Positions 46,501 to 55,770 of a stretch of DNA of 64,000 bases are shown piece after piece (positions within the stretch are counted from its first letter, which is position 1; every line of letters begins with the position of its first letter). Under the pieces are notes generated by a model, which worked only from the letters and a program-made list of their open reading frames with translations, was not told the DNA's origin and made no database searches. Source of the DNA: Pelobates cultripes (taxonomy: Eukaryota; Chordata; Amphibia; Anura; Pelobatidae); the NCBI GenBank assembly GCA_933207985.1, contig OW240914.1, positions 286,209,117-286,273,116 on the forward strand, in the 5' to 3' direction. A program made the position numbers and the translations under genes.

Positions 46501-48452
46501 GTTTCCAGTTCAGCCACTTCGGCCTTAGATAGATATTCAATTTGAATTTCCGACAATCCTCACTTTAGTGAATAATCCTGCCAATGTTTTAATTTTCAAA
46601 ATAATCATAGCTGACTTACAAAGAAATTAAAACGAGTTATTGCTGTGTCACAAAGCTTCAACCTGGGAGAGTTAATGCATTTTTCTTATGGATGTTGCAT
46701 TTTCTTCTTAGGGGAGAAAAATATGGATTCATAACATATCGATGTTCAGAGCACGCTGCCTTGTCATTAAAAAAGGGCGCTTCTCTGCGAAAAAGGAATG
46801 AACCCTCTTTTCACCTGAGTTACGGAGGACTCAGGCACCTCTTTTGGACCAAATACACTGATCTAGGTAAACATATTCATCATGTAAGTGAGCACTAGAG
46901 GTCCTTTGCATGAGAGCATATAGAGTAGAGTAGGAGAAAGGAATGATTTCAGGCACCCAAAGCCCACAACCTCTGCTTTGGATGAAGTAATGAGGACATT
47001 CCGGCTCCTCATTATTTGTCAAGTCATTGTCTAGTTAGAACAGTCATAACATCACTGCCTTGGAACTGGGAAATCAAGGTTCAAAGCCTGGTCAGACTAT
47101 GATGCCAGTGAGTGTCTCTGGGCAAGACAAAATATATGTCTGCCTGCCTCAAATCCTCGTAGCTTGTAAGCTCATTTGAGCAGGGCTTTCTTCATAACCC
47201 CCCTTTCTATGATTGTAAAGTGTTGTGTAATATGTTGGAGCTATATGGAAGCTGATAGTAATCAGCTCGACAGGGATTAAATGCAGCTTGATTTCACGGA
47301 TTCCTGCTAACCCAAGCAATTTCTGCATTATTTTATCCAAAACAGAGGGGATATGATTTGGGTCATAGGAAATCTGTTTTTTTTTTTGTTTTTTTTTTCA
47401 ACACTTGAAAATGGTTTCACGAAAACCAAAGGGGATCTTGGTTTCAGCCTCCTGCCACTTTGACTACTATAATATATATATTATAGTATTTACTGTACAT
47501 TATATATATTATAGTATATACTATACATTAAAAATATTATAGTATATACTATAATATATTTCTAAAAAAAAACTATTAAATCATGTACTGAAGAATAAAT
47601 GTAGTTTAACTTTTAATCAAGAAAAGTCTTTTAAAAACATTTGGTAATACCTGACAGGACATGGAGAGACCACCCAGCATTCTTTTATGAAAGTAGGATA
47701 TCTGGGTATTATTTTGTTATCTAGGTGGACAGGCATATAAGTTCCTTCTATTTGATGCAAAAATTTGAAATGAGCACATGATGGGGTATGAACGTTTTCT
47801 AGCTATAATAAGTGGTGTAGTTAGTAAATAGACATTTTCAAGTGGAAAACAAAATGCAAGGGAAAATCTATATTTTATAGAAAGACGATGACCAAAGCAA
47901 GAAAAAAACAAACTGTAAATTTAAGGTTATTTCTGTGAAAATCACTTTCCTGTAAAAGTGGAATGAGTTGATTCAGTAAATTGGTTTTTTTTTGTTTTTT
48001 TTGTTTTTTAAAAAGGGCCAAGATTTGGAGTATGTAAATAGCAAAATCAGCAATGATATAGTCCTCTACTTTCCAATTCAGTTTGGCACTTGTCAATAAT
48101 TAATGTGTTTTTGCCTATCTCGATTTTAGTGAAAAATTTGAAAATGTGTCTTTTCACTTACCTTAGCATACAAATGTAGGACATCGATACTCAGTACTGT
48201 TTAAATAATATCAAGAATTAAGATATGCAATGAGGAGATCAAGGCTATAGGCTATCTTGTTCATAAATACGATCAAATTCTGCATTCTGTGTGATCTGTA
48301 TCCATAAGCTGCCCATGTCTAAAACACTTTCTTCTCTCTCGTTGCCTCTAGATTCAAATGCAGAGTCCTCGCCAGCTTTAATCAAAAGTAAATATGAGTC
48401 TATGGATTTTGACAGCCTTCTGAAAGAGGCACAGCGAAGCTTGCATCGATGA
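28430..48452 (+). CDS. PPARGC1B: PPARGC1B (PGC-1beta), coding exons 2-12, 5'-incomplete
   Basis: Transcriptional coactivator of nuclear receptors (ERRs, PPARs) and NRF1 that raises mitochondrial biogenesis and fatty-acid oxidation; it acts in the nucleus. The coding sequence joins 28430-28597, 31887-32084, 35248-35364, 36893-37952, 39140-39176, 41287-41351, 41604-42339, 43246-43321, 45669-45787, 46712-46866 and 48352-48452. All junctions are AG/GT and keep one frame, giving 943 residues without the first exon; human PGC-1beta is about 1023. Residue numbers used here count from the first residue of exon 2. Visible modules are an acidic N-terminal activation region (1-122), LXXLL at 123-127 and 325-329, LTPPTTPP at the exon 7/8 junction, DHDY in exon 8, an RRM (about 820-890) and the conserved C-terminus [19 protein letters not shown]-1alpha is excluded because its Arg/Ser-rich block before the RRM is absent and [17 protein letters not shown] and RKRNEPSF match PGC-1beta. 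Exon 1 is not in view. Confidence 0.96.
29122..29202 (+). repeat. Compound microsatellite (CT)n(ATCT)n(TA)n(CA)n
   Basis: Consecutive ctctctctct, atctatctat, atatatatat and cacgcacgca/cacacaca tracts. Confidence 0.95.
29420..29619. mobile_element. 200-bp retroposed insertion with 15-bp target duplication
   Basis: The identical 15-mer ctgcccctagcacaa occurs at 29405-29419 and 29620-29634, exactly bracketing 200 bp that contain an ataataataataag tract and gcgccaaaatgtatcaatgt. A duplication of this length indicates LINE-machinery insertion. The element family is not recognised. Confidence 0.7.
30243..30366. mobile_element. Partial family A MITE inside the Tc1-like element
   Basis: tttaaaggatcactatagtg plus the hairpin caggaaaacaaaccca/ttttcctg, then tccccctcccgtggtgctga and ggggtttaaa. 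Only the left quarter of the family is present. Confidence 0.7.
30374..30707. repeat. Inverted duplication within the Tc1-like remnant
   Basis: About 35 bp, from actgcattgtgcaaactgta to gtttggtggagga (30378-30412), recur inverted at 30659-30696 (tcctccaccaaactttacag, ttgcacaatgcagt). They bracket about 250 bp of transposase. Confidence 0.8.
31887..32084 (+). CDS. PPARGC1B: PPARGC1B exon 3
   Basis: 198 nt, phase 0/0, 66 codons (57-122). It begins [19 protein letters not shown], against [18 protein letters not shown] in human, so it has one extra Ile at the junction. The middle is acidic and serine/proline-rich (activation region) and it ends EDKLSI. The acceptor is ccttcag and the donor gtaaga. 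The open frame continues past the donor for about 110 nt and then stops; that read-through is intronic and has no similarity to PGC-1. Confidence 0.94.
32085..35247 (+). other. PPARGC1B: PPARGC1B intron 3
   Basis: Bounded by gtaaga and tttacag, AT-rich. Positions 33208-33385 hold a degraded ccccttaaggacc element. An 11-bp inverted repeat (cttttattact/agtaataaaag) lies at 34267-34305. No independent gene seen. Confidence 0.8.
35248..35364 (+). CDS. PPARGC1B: PPARGC1B exon 4: first LXXLL nuclear-receptor box
   Basis: 117 nt, phase 0/0, 39 codons (123-161). It starts [10 protein letters not shown], so with LSI from exon 3 the junction forms a nuclear-receptor box equivalent to human LSLLQKLLL. 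The remainder is Gln/Arg-rich and poorly conserved, ending RPQRGCSK. The acceptor is tttacag and the donor gtatgt. The longer reverse-strand open frame over the same place is a shadow. Confidence 0.93.
35365..36892 (+). other. PPARGC1B: PPARGC1B intron 4
   Basis: Bounded by gtatgt and atgcag. It contains a complete family C MITE and a short SINE-like (ATT)n repeat at 36265-36330. Confidence 0.85.
35790..36215. mobile_element. TTAA-flanked MITE (family C), 426 bp
   Basis: Starts ttaaaaggaacacgccagac, ends gcagtggagtgtccctttaa. The interior ctttgtatcct-like and aagggcttgcaaaggcagca blocks match 22283-22658 read in the same sense. Confidence 0.75.
36893..37952 (+). CDS. PPARGC1B: PPARGC1B exon 5 (large central exon, second LXXLL)
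   Basis: 1060 nt, starting at phase 0 and ending after one base of codon 515 (donor g/gtaatt). Conserved blocks in order are SRSCTEL near the start, an acidic stretch, [22 protein letters not shown] with the second LXXLL (LKELL, 325-329, at 37382-37396), [35 protein letters not shown], and an acidic tail. The acceptor is taatatgcag. The human equivalent carries a very long Glu run between PYRLA and VRRSRRLNPE; here that interval is lysine/serine-rich and has no Glu run. Confidence 0.95.
37953..39139 (+). other. PPARGC1B: PPARGC1B intron 5
   Basis: Bounded by gtaatt and ttttcag. It carries a 172-bp hAT MITE with exact target duplication. Confidence 0.85.
38410..38581. mobile_element. hAT MITE, 172 bp, exact 8-bp target duplication
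   Basis: The left end caggggttcccaacccagtc and the right end gactgggttgggaaccactg are inverted copies extending over about 30 bp, flanked by tactagag at 38402-38409 and 38582-38589. There is a T-rich centre. Too small to code. Confidence 0.85.
39140..39176 (+). CDS. PPARGC1B: PPARGC1B exon 6 (37-nt micro-exon)
   Basis: Phase 1 in, phase 2 out. The acceptor is cattttcag and the donor gtaaga. Together with the last base of exon 5 it encodes [12 protein letters not shown] and two bases of the next codon, matching human SPRCLMLALSQ. It is too short to stand out as an open frame. It is supported because the joined frame runs exactly from exon 5 through it into exon 7. Confidence 0.88.
39668..39805. 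mobile_element. Palindromic repeat family B, well-preserved copy
   Basis: tttttcactaaagtgagaat at the left and attctcactttagtgaataa at the right form inverted ends around a centre with gtttccagtttggctatttt. This is the clearest copy of the family in the window. Confidence 0.65.
39843..39922. mobile_element. piggyBac-like palindromic MITE, 80 bp
   Basis: ttaaccccttaaggaccaaa to gtgtccttaaggggttaa, with a central catgacatgtcatacatgtc. Ends are perfect. Confidence 0.85.
39942..40469. mobile_element. Complete family A MITE, 528 bp
   Basis: Left ttaaagggattatatagtgc with hairpin tgccaggaaaacaaag/cattttcctggca; right cagactacttcaattagctg with aagtggtctgggtgcc, then tgtccctttaa. The interior holds palindromes around gtccgtta/taacggac and acattgcagtt/aactgcaatgt. 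Confidence 0.85.
41287..41351 (+). CDS. PPARGC1B: PPARGC1B exon 7
   Basis: 65 nt, phase 2 in, phase 1 out. It encodes [20 protein letters not shown] plus one base of the following glycine, matching human [19 protein letters not shown]. The acceptor is atttccag and the donor gtattt. The conserved motif VELCGTAG also occurs in PGC-1alpha, just before LTPPTTPP. Confidence 0.93.
41352..41603 (+). other. PPARGC1B: PPARGC1B intron 7 (252 bp)
   Basis: Shortest intron of the gene, bounded by gtattt and ataaag. No repeat recognised. Confidence 0.85.
41604..42339 (+). CDS. PPARGC1B: PPARGC1B exon 8: LTPPTTPP and HCF-1-binding DHDY
   Basis: 736 nt, phase 1 in, phase 2 out. It opens with [16 protein letters not shown], a motif shared by the PGC-1 family. 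GDHDYCMV at about 41870-41893 is the HCF-1-binding motif. [18 protein letters not shown] and [19 protein letters not shown] follow, and the end is Ser/Pro/Arg-rich ([17 protein letters not shown]). Human has a long Glu/Asp tract after VFEDSSS; here there is only a short serine/acid cluster. The acceptor is cataaag and the donor ag/gtatat. Confidence 0.95.
42340..43245 (+). other. PPARGC1B: PPARGC1B intron 8
   Basis: Bounded by gtatat and ttatag. It has an AT-rich (TA)n tract at 43180-43194; no other feature. Confidence 0.85.
43246..43321 (+). CDS. PPARGC1B: PPARGC1B exon 9
   Basis: 76 nt, phase 2 in, phase 0 out. It completes an Arg codon and encodes 25 residues: ESNEKHQTG, then a basic run [12 protein letters not shown] just before the RRM, as in human (HARKRREKAI). 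The acceptor is tttatag and the donor gtaagt. Confidence 0.9.
43525..43659. mobile_element. Family A MITE, right end only
   Basis: ccaatgttttacaatgcagg, cacccagaccacttaaatga and ctatagtgtccctttaa; the left half is missing. Confidence 0.6.
44610..44735. mobile_element. Foldback MITE (ggccctccagat / acaactcccatgattc type)
   Basis: tggccctccagatattcttg plus aactacaactcccatgattc on the left, and gaatcatgggagttgtagtt plus aacatctggaggaccgg on the right. The arms are highly complementary over about 45 bp. A hAT-derived family is likely. Confidence 0.75.
45092..45117 (+). repeat. (GT)n(AT)n microsatellite abutting a palindrome
   Basis: gtgtgtgtgt followed by atatatatat immediately before the left arm of the inverted repeat. 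Confidence 0.9.
45118..45195. repeat. Perfect 37-bp inverted repeat with 4-nt loop
   Basis: The left arm 45118-45154 starts aaactactttaataa and ends tgtgcatata; the right arm 45159-45195 is its exact reverse complement; the loop is ttta. It has no match to the MITE families in the window. Confidence 0.95.
45669..45787 (+). CDS. PPARGC1B: PPARGC1B exon 10: RRM N-terminal half (RNP2)
   Basis: 119 nt, phase 0 in, phase 2 out. It encodes [12 protein letters not shown], carrying RNP2 (VIYIRNL), then [20 protein letters not shown]. The acceptor is tatgaag and the donor ag/gtaaga. The start after the AG at 45667-45668 is chosen because it continues human KAIGEGRVVYIQNLS without a gap. Confidence 0.95.
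45788..46711 (+). other. PPARGC1B: PPARGC1B intron 10
   Basis: Bounded by gtaaga and ttcttag. It carries two family B palindromic repeats (45878-46052 and 46409-46583). Confidence 0.85.
46409..46583. mobile_element. Palindromic repeat family B
   Basis: gagcttttcactaaattgag at the left; ctcactttagtgaataatcc at the right; centre with atttccagttcagccactt and cggcctt. A diverged second copy precedes it at 45878-46052. Confidence 0.6.
46712..46866 (+). CDS. PPARGC1B: PPARGC1B exon 11: RRM C-terminal half (RNP1)
   Basis: 155 nt, phase 2 in, phase 1 out. It encodes GEKYGFITY (RNP1, with the aromatic residues of an RNA-binding surface), [20 protein letters not shown] and [11 protein letters not shown], then KYTDL and the first base of the next codon. 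The acceptor is cttcttag and the donor g/gtaaac. The match to human PGC-1beta is nearly residue for residue. Confidence 0.95.
46867..48351 (+). other. PPARGC1B: PPARGC1B intron 11
   Basis: Bounded by gtaaac and cctctag. It has a SINE-like repeat at 47045-47260 (cttggaactgggaaatcaag, ttgtaagctcatttgagcag, ttgtgtaatatgttggagct) and an AT-rich tract of short tatagtatatactata palindromes at 47468-47562. Confidence 0.8.
47045..47260 (+). repeat. SINE-like anuran retroposon
   Basis: aaggttcaaagcctggtcag resembles a Pol III B box (gttcaaagcc) of a tRNA-like head; then ctgggcaagacaaaatatat, tagcttgtaagctcatttga and ttgtgtaatatgttggagct. The tail type is common in frog genomes. A tRNA-derived origin is inferred. 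Confidence 0.5.
48352..48452 (+). CDS. PPARGC1B: PPARGC1B terminal coding exon 12
   Basis: 101 nt of coding sequence including TGA at 48450-48452. It encodes [20 protein letters not shown] followed by [12 protein letters not shown] and the stop, the conserved PGC-1 C-terminus. The acceptor is gcctctag after a long CT-rich tract. The exon continues into a long 3' UTR. Confidence 0.95.
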
Positions 48453-48519
48453 CAGCCTTAACCAAGGAGGAGACCTCAATACCTCAGTCAAGGCACTTCC
48501 GACATGTTTACGTTTTAAA

Positions 48520-48525
48520 AATAAA
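48520..48525 (+). terminator. PPARGC1B: Candidate proximal polyadenylation signal AATAAA
   Basis: AATAAA 68 nt after the stop codon, in an A-rich stretch. Use would give a very short 3' UTR. It may simply be part of the A-rich run, so confidence is low. Confidence 0.25.
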
Positions 48526-51500
48526 AATACAAACAAATGGAATACAGAAACAAAAAAAAAAGACTTTTAACCTTTAAATTGATGTTTACATTGAACAAAG
48601 CTGCTTCTGTATGTGATATGTTTCCATGGTGTTGCTGTCTCACTGCCACATTTTAGAATTCTTGCTTTTTTCGGGGCGTCTCTAGGCATTTGGTCTTCCC
48701 TTTTCCTCTTTCCTAATGTAATTGCAGCCGTGTTCTCCATAACATTATGTCTGTAGTGTGTAAAAGGAAAACAAACAAAAAAAGGACAAAAAAAGGACAA
48801 AAAACAGTCATTTGTGAATAGAGCCTGAATTACAAACTAATTTGAATAGGAAAAATATGTATATTCTAAAAATGTATTTAAAGTTTCACAAGTACTGTAT
48901 TTCAGTTTGTCGTATGCTTCGTTTTAAACTATGCACTGTAGTGAGGTGTTTGCAAAAGATACCAATTAATCCTCATACATTAATAAGAAAACATCACCTG
49001 GCATTTGACACCGTGTCAAACAGCATCGGGCATTTATAACTCACTTTACGGAATTATTGTGGGAACAAACACTATTTATATACGTGACTGGTTTTTCGTT
49101 AATACAGTGTGGCGTCTTTGCAATTTGTAAGAGCTCTGCTGCTGTTTGGGTCAGGATTTCATAAAAAAACAAAACAATAATAATATTTTAATATATCCTG
49201 AAAGTTGAATTTTTGTTTTTTTCCTTGCTTCATCTCAACAGTTGAGTTTTGCCTATATGTTTTTGTTTTTTTCTTCACGAACATTACATCTTATTTCCCT
49301 ATCATGTCCGTTGATGGCTGAATTAAAAAAAATATTCATGTAAACACTTTTCATATTTGAGAACATGAATCCGAAGTGGACTATGCAAAGTTGTGATAAA
49401 TATAATACCTGTAGCCAGCTAGATAGCTTAATTGTTGAGTGCATCACCTACAAAATCAAACGTCAAAGATACAGATTCTGTTTCTATTCAGCCTTTTGAA
49501 TTCCGAGGTCAGAAGAGAGAGTACCATTAAGTTGGGTAACAATCCCATCTCTAAGATACTTGAAAAAGAGATAAATCTCAATGTATGTTCTCTGCTGAAA
49601 GTCTTGGATTATATGCATATAAAATTACTACAGGAACTCATGTAAAACACTTTGATTCCGTTTGTAGTCTATAGTGACCAGTGTGTGTATTTGGGAGTAC
49701 ACATACCAGGAATTATAAATTAATACATTTTAAGTCAGACGTACGTCCTTGAAAGCAAAGTAATCAGTGGGTTTTAACTTATGGTAGCATACAGTATATG
49801 AAAAGGATAAAGTAATTGCTGAGAAATACCTCAAACTTATCACAATTTTGTATATCTCTTCCCTTTACCTTTACATCATGATCCATCAATATGTTTTCAA
49901 CTGTTCTCACATTCCTCTGTCATGTGTTCCTTTGGGTTTGGGTGACTTACTTTGTTGCATTAAGATCGTTATTCGGGAAATCTGTCAAAAACTGACACTT
50001 TTTTAAAAGCACTATGCGTTATGCATTATTCAACTAACAGCTTAAGAACACTTGATTAAAGTGTTTTTTATATCAGTTAAGGGGTTCATTCATTAATCCC
50101 TTAAGGACCAATGGCATTTAATTCCATCATGAGAATCTGGTTTCTTAAGTATCTGGACTGACCTTGCTTAGCAAAGGCAGCTATATACAACTCTGCTGTC
50201 ACTAATTCAGTGGGACATTCCTATGCAATGTAGGATATTTAACCACTAGAATGTTATGACGGGATTTTATCGCCTTTGGTCATTTAATTGCTTAAACACT
50301 GTTTAGTTGATGCAGACTTAAGGCCAAAGTAGTTGAGTTGCAAAAGTGTCTAAATTAGACTAAGCCCAAAGTAGTTGAGCTGAAAACGTTTATAATTTAG
50401 TTTGGCCTTAATTGGGCTTTCGGATTTGGTTCTTACTTTCAAGCATTGATTTTTCAAATTATGTCAACTTGCTGTTTTAGGGTACAAACCCAGAGGTTAC
50501 GTTTTTATTTTTTAGCTACATATCAGTAATCACCTAACTAATTCATGTAGACATGTGAAATTTCTTTTTTTTTTTTTTCTTGTATTCTGTAAATCTTTAC
50601 ATATAAACAAAACCTAAAATTCACCATGCATTTTATACTATGTTTTAGCAAAATGCAGCCTTCCAGTTGGTATTAGATCACAACACCAGTCACTGCCAGC
50701 CAACTTATATCTGTGTGGCTGAGGGAATTTTGAGTTCTACGTTGAAACCACTGGAGGTTATGCTGTTTGCCCAAGCCTTGCAAACGACATAAATCTGCAT
50801 CTAAGAGTTAATGTTCATTCTCTGTTGTATCTAAAATCATTTAACAATTGTTCTGAAAGTTCAACATTTTCTCCAAAGACTAAAATTGAGATTGGTCTCC
50901 TTGTCACCTTCATATAAACTGCAAATTCATAAATGCATCATGTAACGCATAGCAATATACTCTCTCCAGCTGAAATACCGAAGGCCTTTTGGCAGTAGGG
51001 GCAATGATTTCAGCTTTGTATAAAAGCCATTATTTCCACTTTTGTGGACTATGTCATGTATGTTTTGGGCATTGGGGCTGCTTAGTCGCTTAATATTAAA
51101 TATATATATATATATATATACATATATATATTTGTTCAAATACTTACCAGGGTAGCATAGAATGTAGGAATAAGCCATTTTGTGTAGTCTAGGATAAATA
51201 GCCTTACTTCTATAAACAATTCTTGTTGGAATACAGTTTTTGGGTTTCATCCTTGGTTTGCCAAAGTTCTCCGCAATTCCCATTAACACCTTACTCGGAT
51301 TAAGTGTACCTCTTTGACAAACACCTTATTGTAGATCTGCCTTTCTCTGTCATAGTACTCCCACACAACAATGATGTTTACATGTGATTGCTATAGTTTA
51401 CTGTAGAAAAAAAAATATATAAATATATACATTTATGATAGCCCTTTACAGGGTGAATAGTACTGTCCTGTGCTGTGATGATAATTTTTTCAGAAAAAAA

Positions 51501-53464
51501 ATACGTGGATTATATCACCTGGTTTGCCATATAGTTTAATCAAAACAGGTCTATTGTCTCTTTTTGATTTATATTTTCCGCAACCTTTTAATCCACTGAG
51601 TGCCATATATTGTTACACCGCTGGCACTTACGAAGGTAATCAGATGAAAATTGTAGATCACTAATCCCAAGTGTGGCCAGCTTTTGGTGTGGCAGGCTAA
51701 TGACTCTTTGAGATCTATATTTGGCAACTGTATCTGCTCTGCTGCTTCCGAAGGTCAGACGGACTTGTATTGTAGTCCAGAATTAATCTGGCATTCATTA
51801 GACAGGTGACAGGATAGGCATTGCTTTACCAGACGTGTTTATAGAGCATTCCTCTAAGAATAGATGTATTTTAGGAGTTCAAGAAAAATTCCCTGAGGCC
51901 TTTAGACAATTATTTAGCAAACTTTTTGTCCAGCACTTATGCAAATCGTACATACCTGCACATAGCATACGCACAGATAGTTTGAAGCCGTATGTCCATA
52001 TCTACATTTGTAGAACCGGGTTTAATTTTGTGTAAAAAAAAGGTTTGTACTGTATTTAATACCTATGAATGTAAAACCAAGGTAGACTGTGGCATGTGAT
52101 GATGTTTAATCAGTGGCAAAAAAATAATTTTGATGTTTTATCTGTATTACCATTTTTTTTAAAAAAAGGAAAGAAAATAGTGTTTCTGAAAAATGCAATT
52201 ATCATTTATAAAATTGATGGAAAAAAATACCAGTTTATCAATTGAGGAATAATATCCTGTTTTACAAGGAAAACCTTTTTTTTTTTTTTTTTCTTTCATT
52301 TCTTTGTATACCATTAGAATTTTTATTTAATGATTACATTAATCTTCGGTGGTGAAAGCTACAACAGAAAAGCATTTTATAAAATTACTAGTATAGAATA
52401 ACTTAAAACTTTTAAAAGATAACATAATTACATATTGCTAATATTCACTGAGCAGTAAATTGTAGTGATTTGGAAAACGTTTTACAAATTTTTACATTTG
52501 AGTTAAAATAGCTGATTTTGAAAAATTCTGCCCACATTTAGCGACTTGGTTTTCATTTCACCAGAATTCACTGCTTAAAAAAAATAAACCCTATTGTGTT
52601 GATGAAAGATTGTGTACAATTCCTTTTGCAGGATTAATGAGCGTAAACATGTCTTTAAAATTAATGATCAGACTAAGATGCTGGAACCAAGTGCCATAAG
52701 TTATACGTTTTAAAATACATGGCAACCATTATGGCCGGGTTCCACTGCATCCTTCTTGAAACGGATGTAAAACAGCAAAATTCGAACACAGGCCTGTTAA
52801 AGTTCTGTTTGCCAGGCCATTTGACTGATACACTTAATATAGGTAATATCTGCTTCTACACTTTGCAGATTCTGTCTTAAAGGTGCTATGGCACTAAATC
52901 TGATAAATCCAACCTTAGCCATTTATCTCTGAATTGGCTCAAGGTTAGTTTTTTTTTTGACGTTTCCTAATTTTTATGATTGGATAATAACTGTTTCTCT
53001 ATGAGGCTACACTTATGCACAGTTGTAAGATAAAACATTGTTTAAAATACTCAAGCACAGTTGGGTAGATTTAGCATTAATATCACAATCTGTATTAGAT
53101 TAATTTTTCAAACCTTCAACGAATGGAACAGTTATTTCTAGAATTGTAATTATTCCATACGGTACCCCTCATTTAGGTAATCCATGATGTTTATCCAACC
53201 TAGAGGCTTAGCACCTCATAAAATCTAGTTCATGACCGGGGTACTCATCAATGCTGTAGAACCACAGGAGTGCTGTTCATTTTAACACTGAAAATGAAAT
53301 ATTTGGTGTTTGTGTTTTCTTGTTTTTTTCTACCTAAAACATCCTTATGCAAAAAGGCACGTGTTTCCGAAACTGCTGATGAGGTACATGGAGAGGGCCC
53401 TTAAATTACTGGTAGTCAGGTATTAGGGAGAGGCAGGTGCTTGGAATTAAAGTGCCTCTAGCCC

Positions 53465-53605
53465 AATGCTTCCCAATCCAATCCTCAAAGTGTACGAACA
53501 GTCCAAGTTTACATTTCGCAAATCTGCTCCTATGGGGCTATTGGCAAAACTCAAACTGTTGGTGTGCATTGAGAACTGGTTGGGAGCCACTGTTCTATTT
53601 TAAGG
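53465..53605. mobile_element. hAT-type MITE within the presumed 3' UTR
   Basis: cttcccaatccaatcctcaa at the left and aactggttgggagccactg at the right resemble the ends of the element at 38410. It is diverged and no exact target duplication was found. It is the only clear transposon in 48453-54940. Confidence 0.5.
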
Positions 53606-54932
53606 AATGCTAGTGACAATAAATATGGCAGGTAAACCAGACAGACATGCAGGTTTGCATATTTATAAAACGGGTAGAAATATTGGTATGTCTATAATTA
53701 TATATATATATTTTAATTTTCTTTTTTTTTGTGGTTACAGTATTAATCCTTACTTTCCAAATCAAGACCTATGCCCTTTTAGAACCATTGGCACTAAGTG
53801 CCACTTGCAAGAATCTACCCCAGGTCATCTCGATTGATCCAAATTCATTTTTAAGCTTTACTGTTTTTAATTTTTAATGCTTTCCGTTAAATAAATTAGT
53901 TTTTTTCACTTTCTTCGTTTTGGTTTGGCACCAAAACTGGCTAATTGTACAAAATTACTTTTGATTGGATTTATCCTTTTAAATGTACATACGTTACTTT
54001 TTTGTGTGTTTGCCTTTTTTTCCCATTTTAGTATCCTTAGATTTTTTTTTTACTCTTTTTTTCGCTATCTGTTCTAAAGAACATTAAGCAATAGATTGGT
54101 AGAACAATATGTCTTTTTTTTTCTGACTTGCTTTTAGAATACTCTAGAGTACGGAATCTTGTATGTTATACAACAAGCAGGGCTGGTCAACTTTTCCCTA
54201 AAAGGTACTTTTTGTTTACATTTCAAAATGCTGTTCAGCAGTTCGGTGTAGGCAACACCTATTAGGGAGGAAGGCCACATCCTGTTAAAGTTGGATAGTC
54301 CCGTTCTAGACACAGAATCTAGAATGTAGTACACTAGTTTTGAGCACTATTAACAATTTAATAGTAATAAGGGTTTATAATGGTGACTTGTTTATATGTG
54401 ATTTATTTCTGTTCACAAGGAATGTGTAAAAATTTCACCACACTGGGGCACATCAGTTTTCTTATTTATAATTACCGGATTAATCAATTTTATTTTTAAG
54501 AAACACTGCTTATAATTGACTTGATGGTTAATAAGATTATTATTTTTTTTAACGGTAGAGGTTTTTTTATATTTCACTGTTTAAATTTAGTTCTGTTTTG
54601 CCTTTATTTATGCATCATATTTTTAACTTCCAATGGCATAAAGTATGCCTTTTTATTTTTAGTGTGATTTAACTGTCTACCTTATAAAGAAGAAGAATGT
54701 TTTATTGTATTTTTACATTGTCAAATCCTATAGTTTCGTAGATAATTTAACCAAAATGCTCAGTATATTATCCAGTGAGTATAAAGTCTATTTTAAATTG
54801 TGTAAATACTTTCTGGACTGGCTTCTTTCAAATTCTATTCCTCTGGATAAGGAGTTTCTTGTTTACATCACAAAATAAATTGTAGAATCTCTACATTCAT
54901 GTACTGTAAATAGCAAATGTGTTCAGCCTACG

Positions 54933-54938
54933 AATAAA
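54933..54938 (+). terminator. PPARGC1B: Candidate distal polyadenylation signal AATAAA
   Basis: AATAAA inside cgaataaaac, followed by GT-rich sequence (ccgtgtatggtc, then aatgtgttttttc) that could act as a downstream element. A second AATAAA is 59 nt upstream. Interspersed repeats resume 270 nt further on. Which signal is used cannot be told from sequence. Confidence 0.45.
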
Positions 54939-55203
54939 ACTAAACCGTGTATGGTCTAAATTAAACCACTAAAATGTGTTTTTTCATTTAATGCACAAAG
55001 TACTATAAAGGCTTATATATAAAGATTTTGGAACAATCACGTGGAAACCAATGGAATGTTCCTGGTTATTATTCCACTTATAGAACTTTGCCCCTGCTCT
55101 TTATACATATCCTCTTTAGGTATGATGTAAACCACTACAGTATGTTGTGAAGAGTATGACTGATTAGTTTGTAGGTGCGGTTATATTTTCTTAATTTTCA
55201 TAC

Positions 55204-55770
55204 TTAAAGGGACACTATAGTCACTAGAACAACTACAGCTTATTGTAGTTGTTCTGGTGAGTATAGTCAGTCCCTGCAGGCTTTTTGCTGTAAACACTGC
55301 CTTTTCAGAGAAAAGTCAGTGTTTGTATTACGGCCTAGGGATACCTCCACTGGCCACTCCTCAGATGGTTACTAGAGTTGCTTCTTTGGGTAGTGCTGCA
55401 CAGTGTGCATCGCTGACATCTAGTGTCTCAACCCTCAGCATGGAGACACTGAACTTTTCCCATAGAGATGCATTGCTTCAATACATCTCTATGAGGTGGT
55501 GCTGATTGACTCGGGTGGTATTTGGCCCGCCTCCTTGGCTGAGGTCATCAGAATTGATAATCTCAGTCAATCCAATGGGAAAAGCATTGATTGGCTAAGA
55601 TAATCACTTTAATGATGTCAGCCAAGGAGACAGATCAGGGGCAGAGTCAGCACCAGCAGACTGGAATAAAGATACAATTTTTACTCTGTTTAGGGGGCTA
55701 GATAGTTTTTTTTAACACTATAGGGTCAGGAATGCATGTTTGTTGTCCTGATCCTATAGCGTTTCTTTAA
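55204..55770. mobile_element. Complete TTAA-flanked MITE (family D), 567 bp
   Basis: Left ttaaagggacactatagtca with hairpin agaacaactacag/ttgtagttgttct; right actatagggtcaggaatgca with tgtcctgatcctatag, then tttctttaa. The interior includes gagatgcattgcttcaatac and its partial inverse. A second copy begins near 63580. Confidence 0.8.

Larger units (their letters stand above)
48453..54940 (+). other. PPARGC1B: Probable 3' UTR of PPARGC1B (about 6.5 kb)
   Basis: After the stop there is no further coding exon and almost no young transposon until the MITE at 55204. This AT-rich, repeat-poor block contrasts with both flanks and fits the multi-kilobase 3' UTR of human PPARGC1B. Poly(A) signals AATAAA occur at 48520-48525 (possible short form), 53890-53895, 54874-54879 and 54933-54938; a Pumilio-type site tgtaaata lies at 54905-54912, just ahead of the last one. 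The end is inferred, not shown. Confidence 0.6.

Noticed and set aside
28430..48452. Identification as PPARGC1A
   Set aside because: The RS-rich block before the RRM is missing, and exon-by-exon matches favour PGC-1beta.
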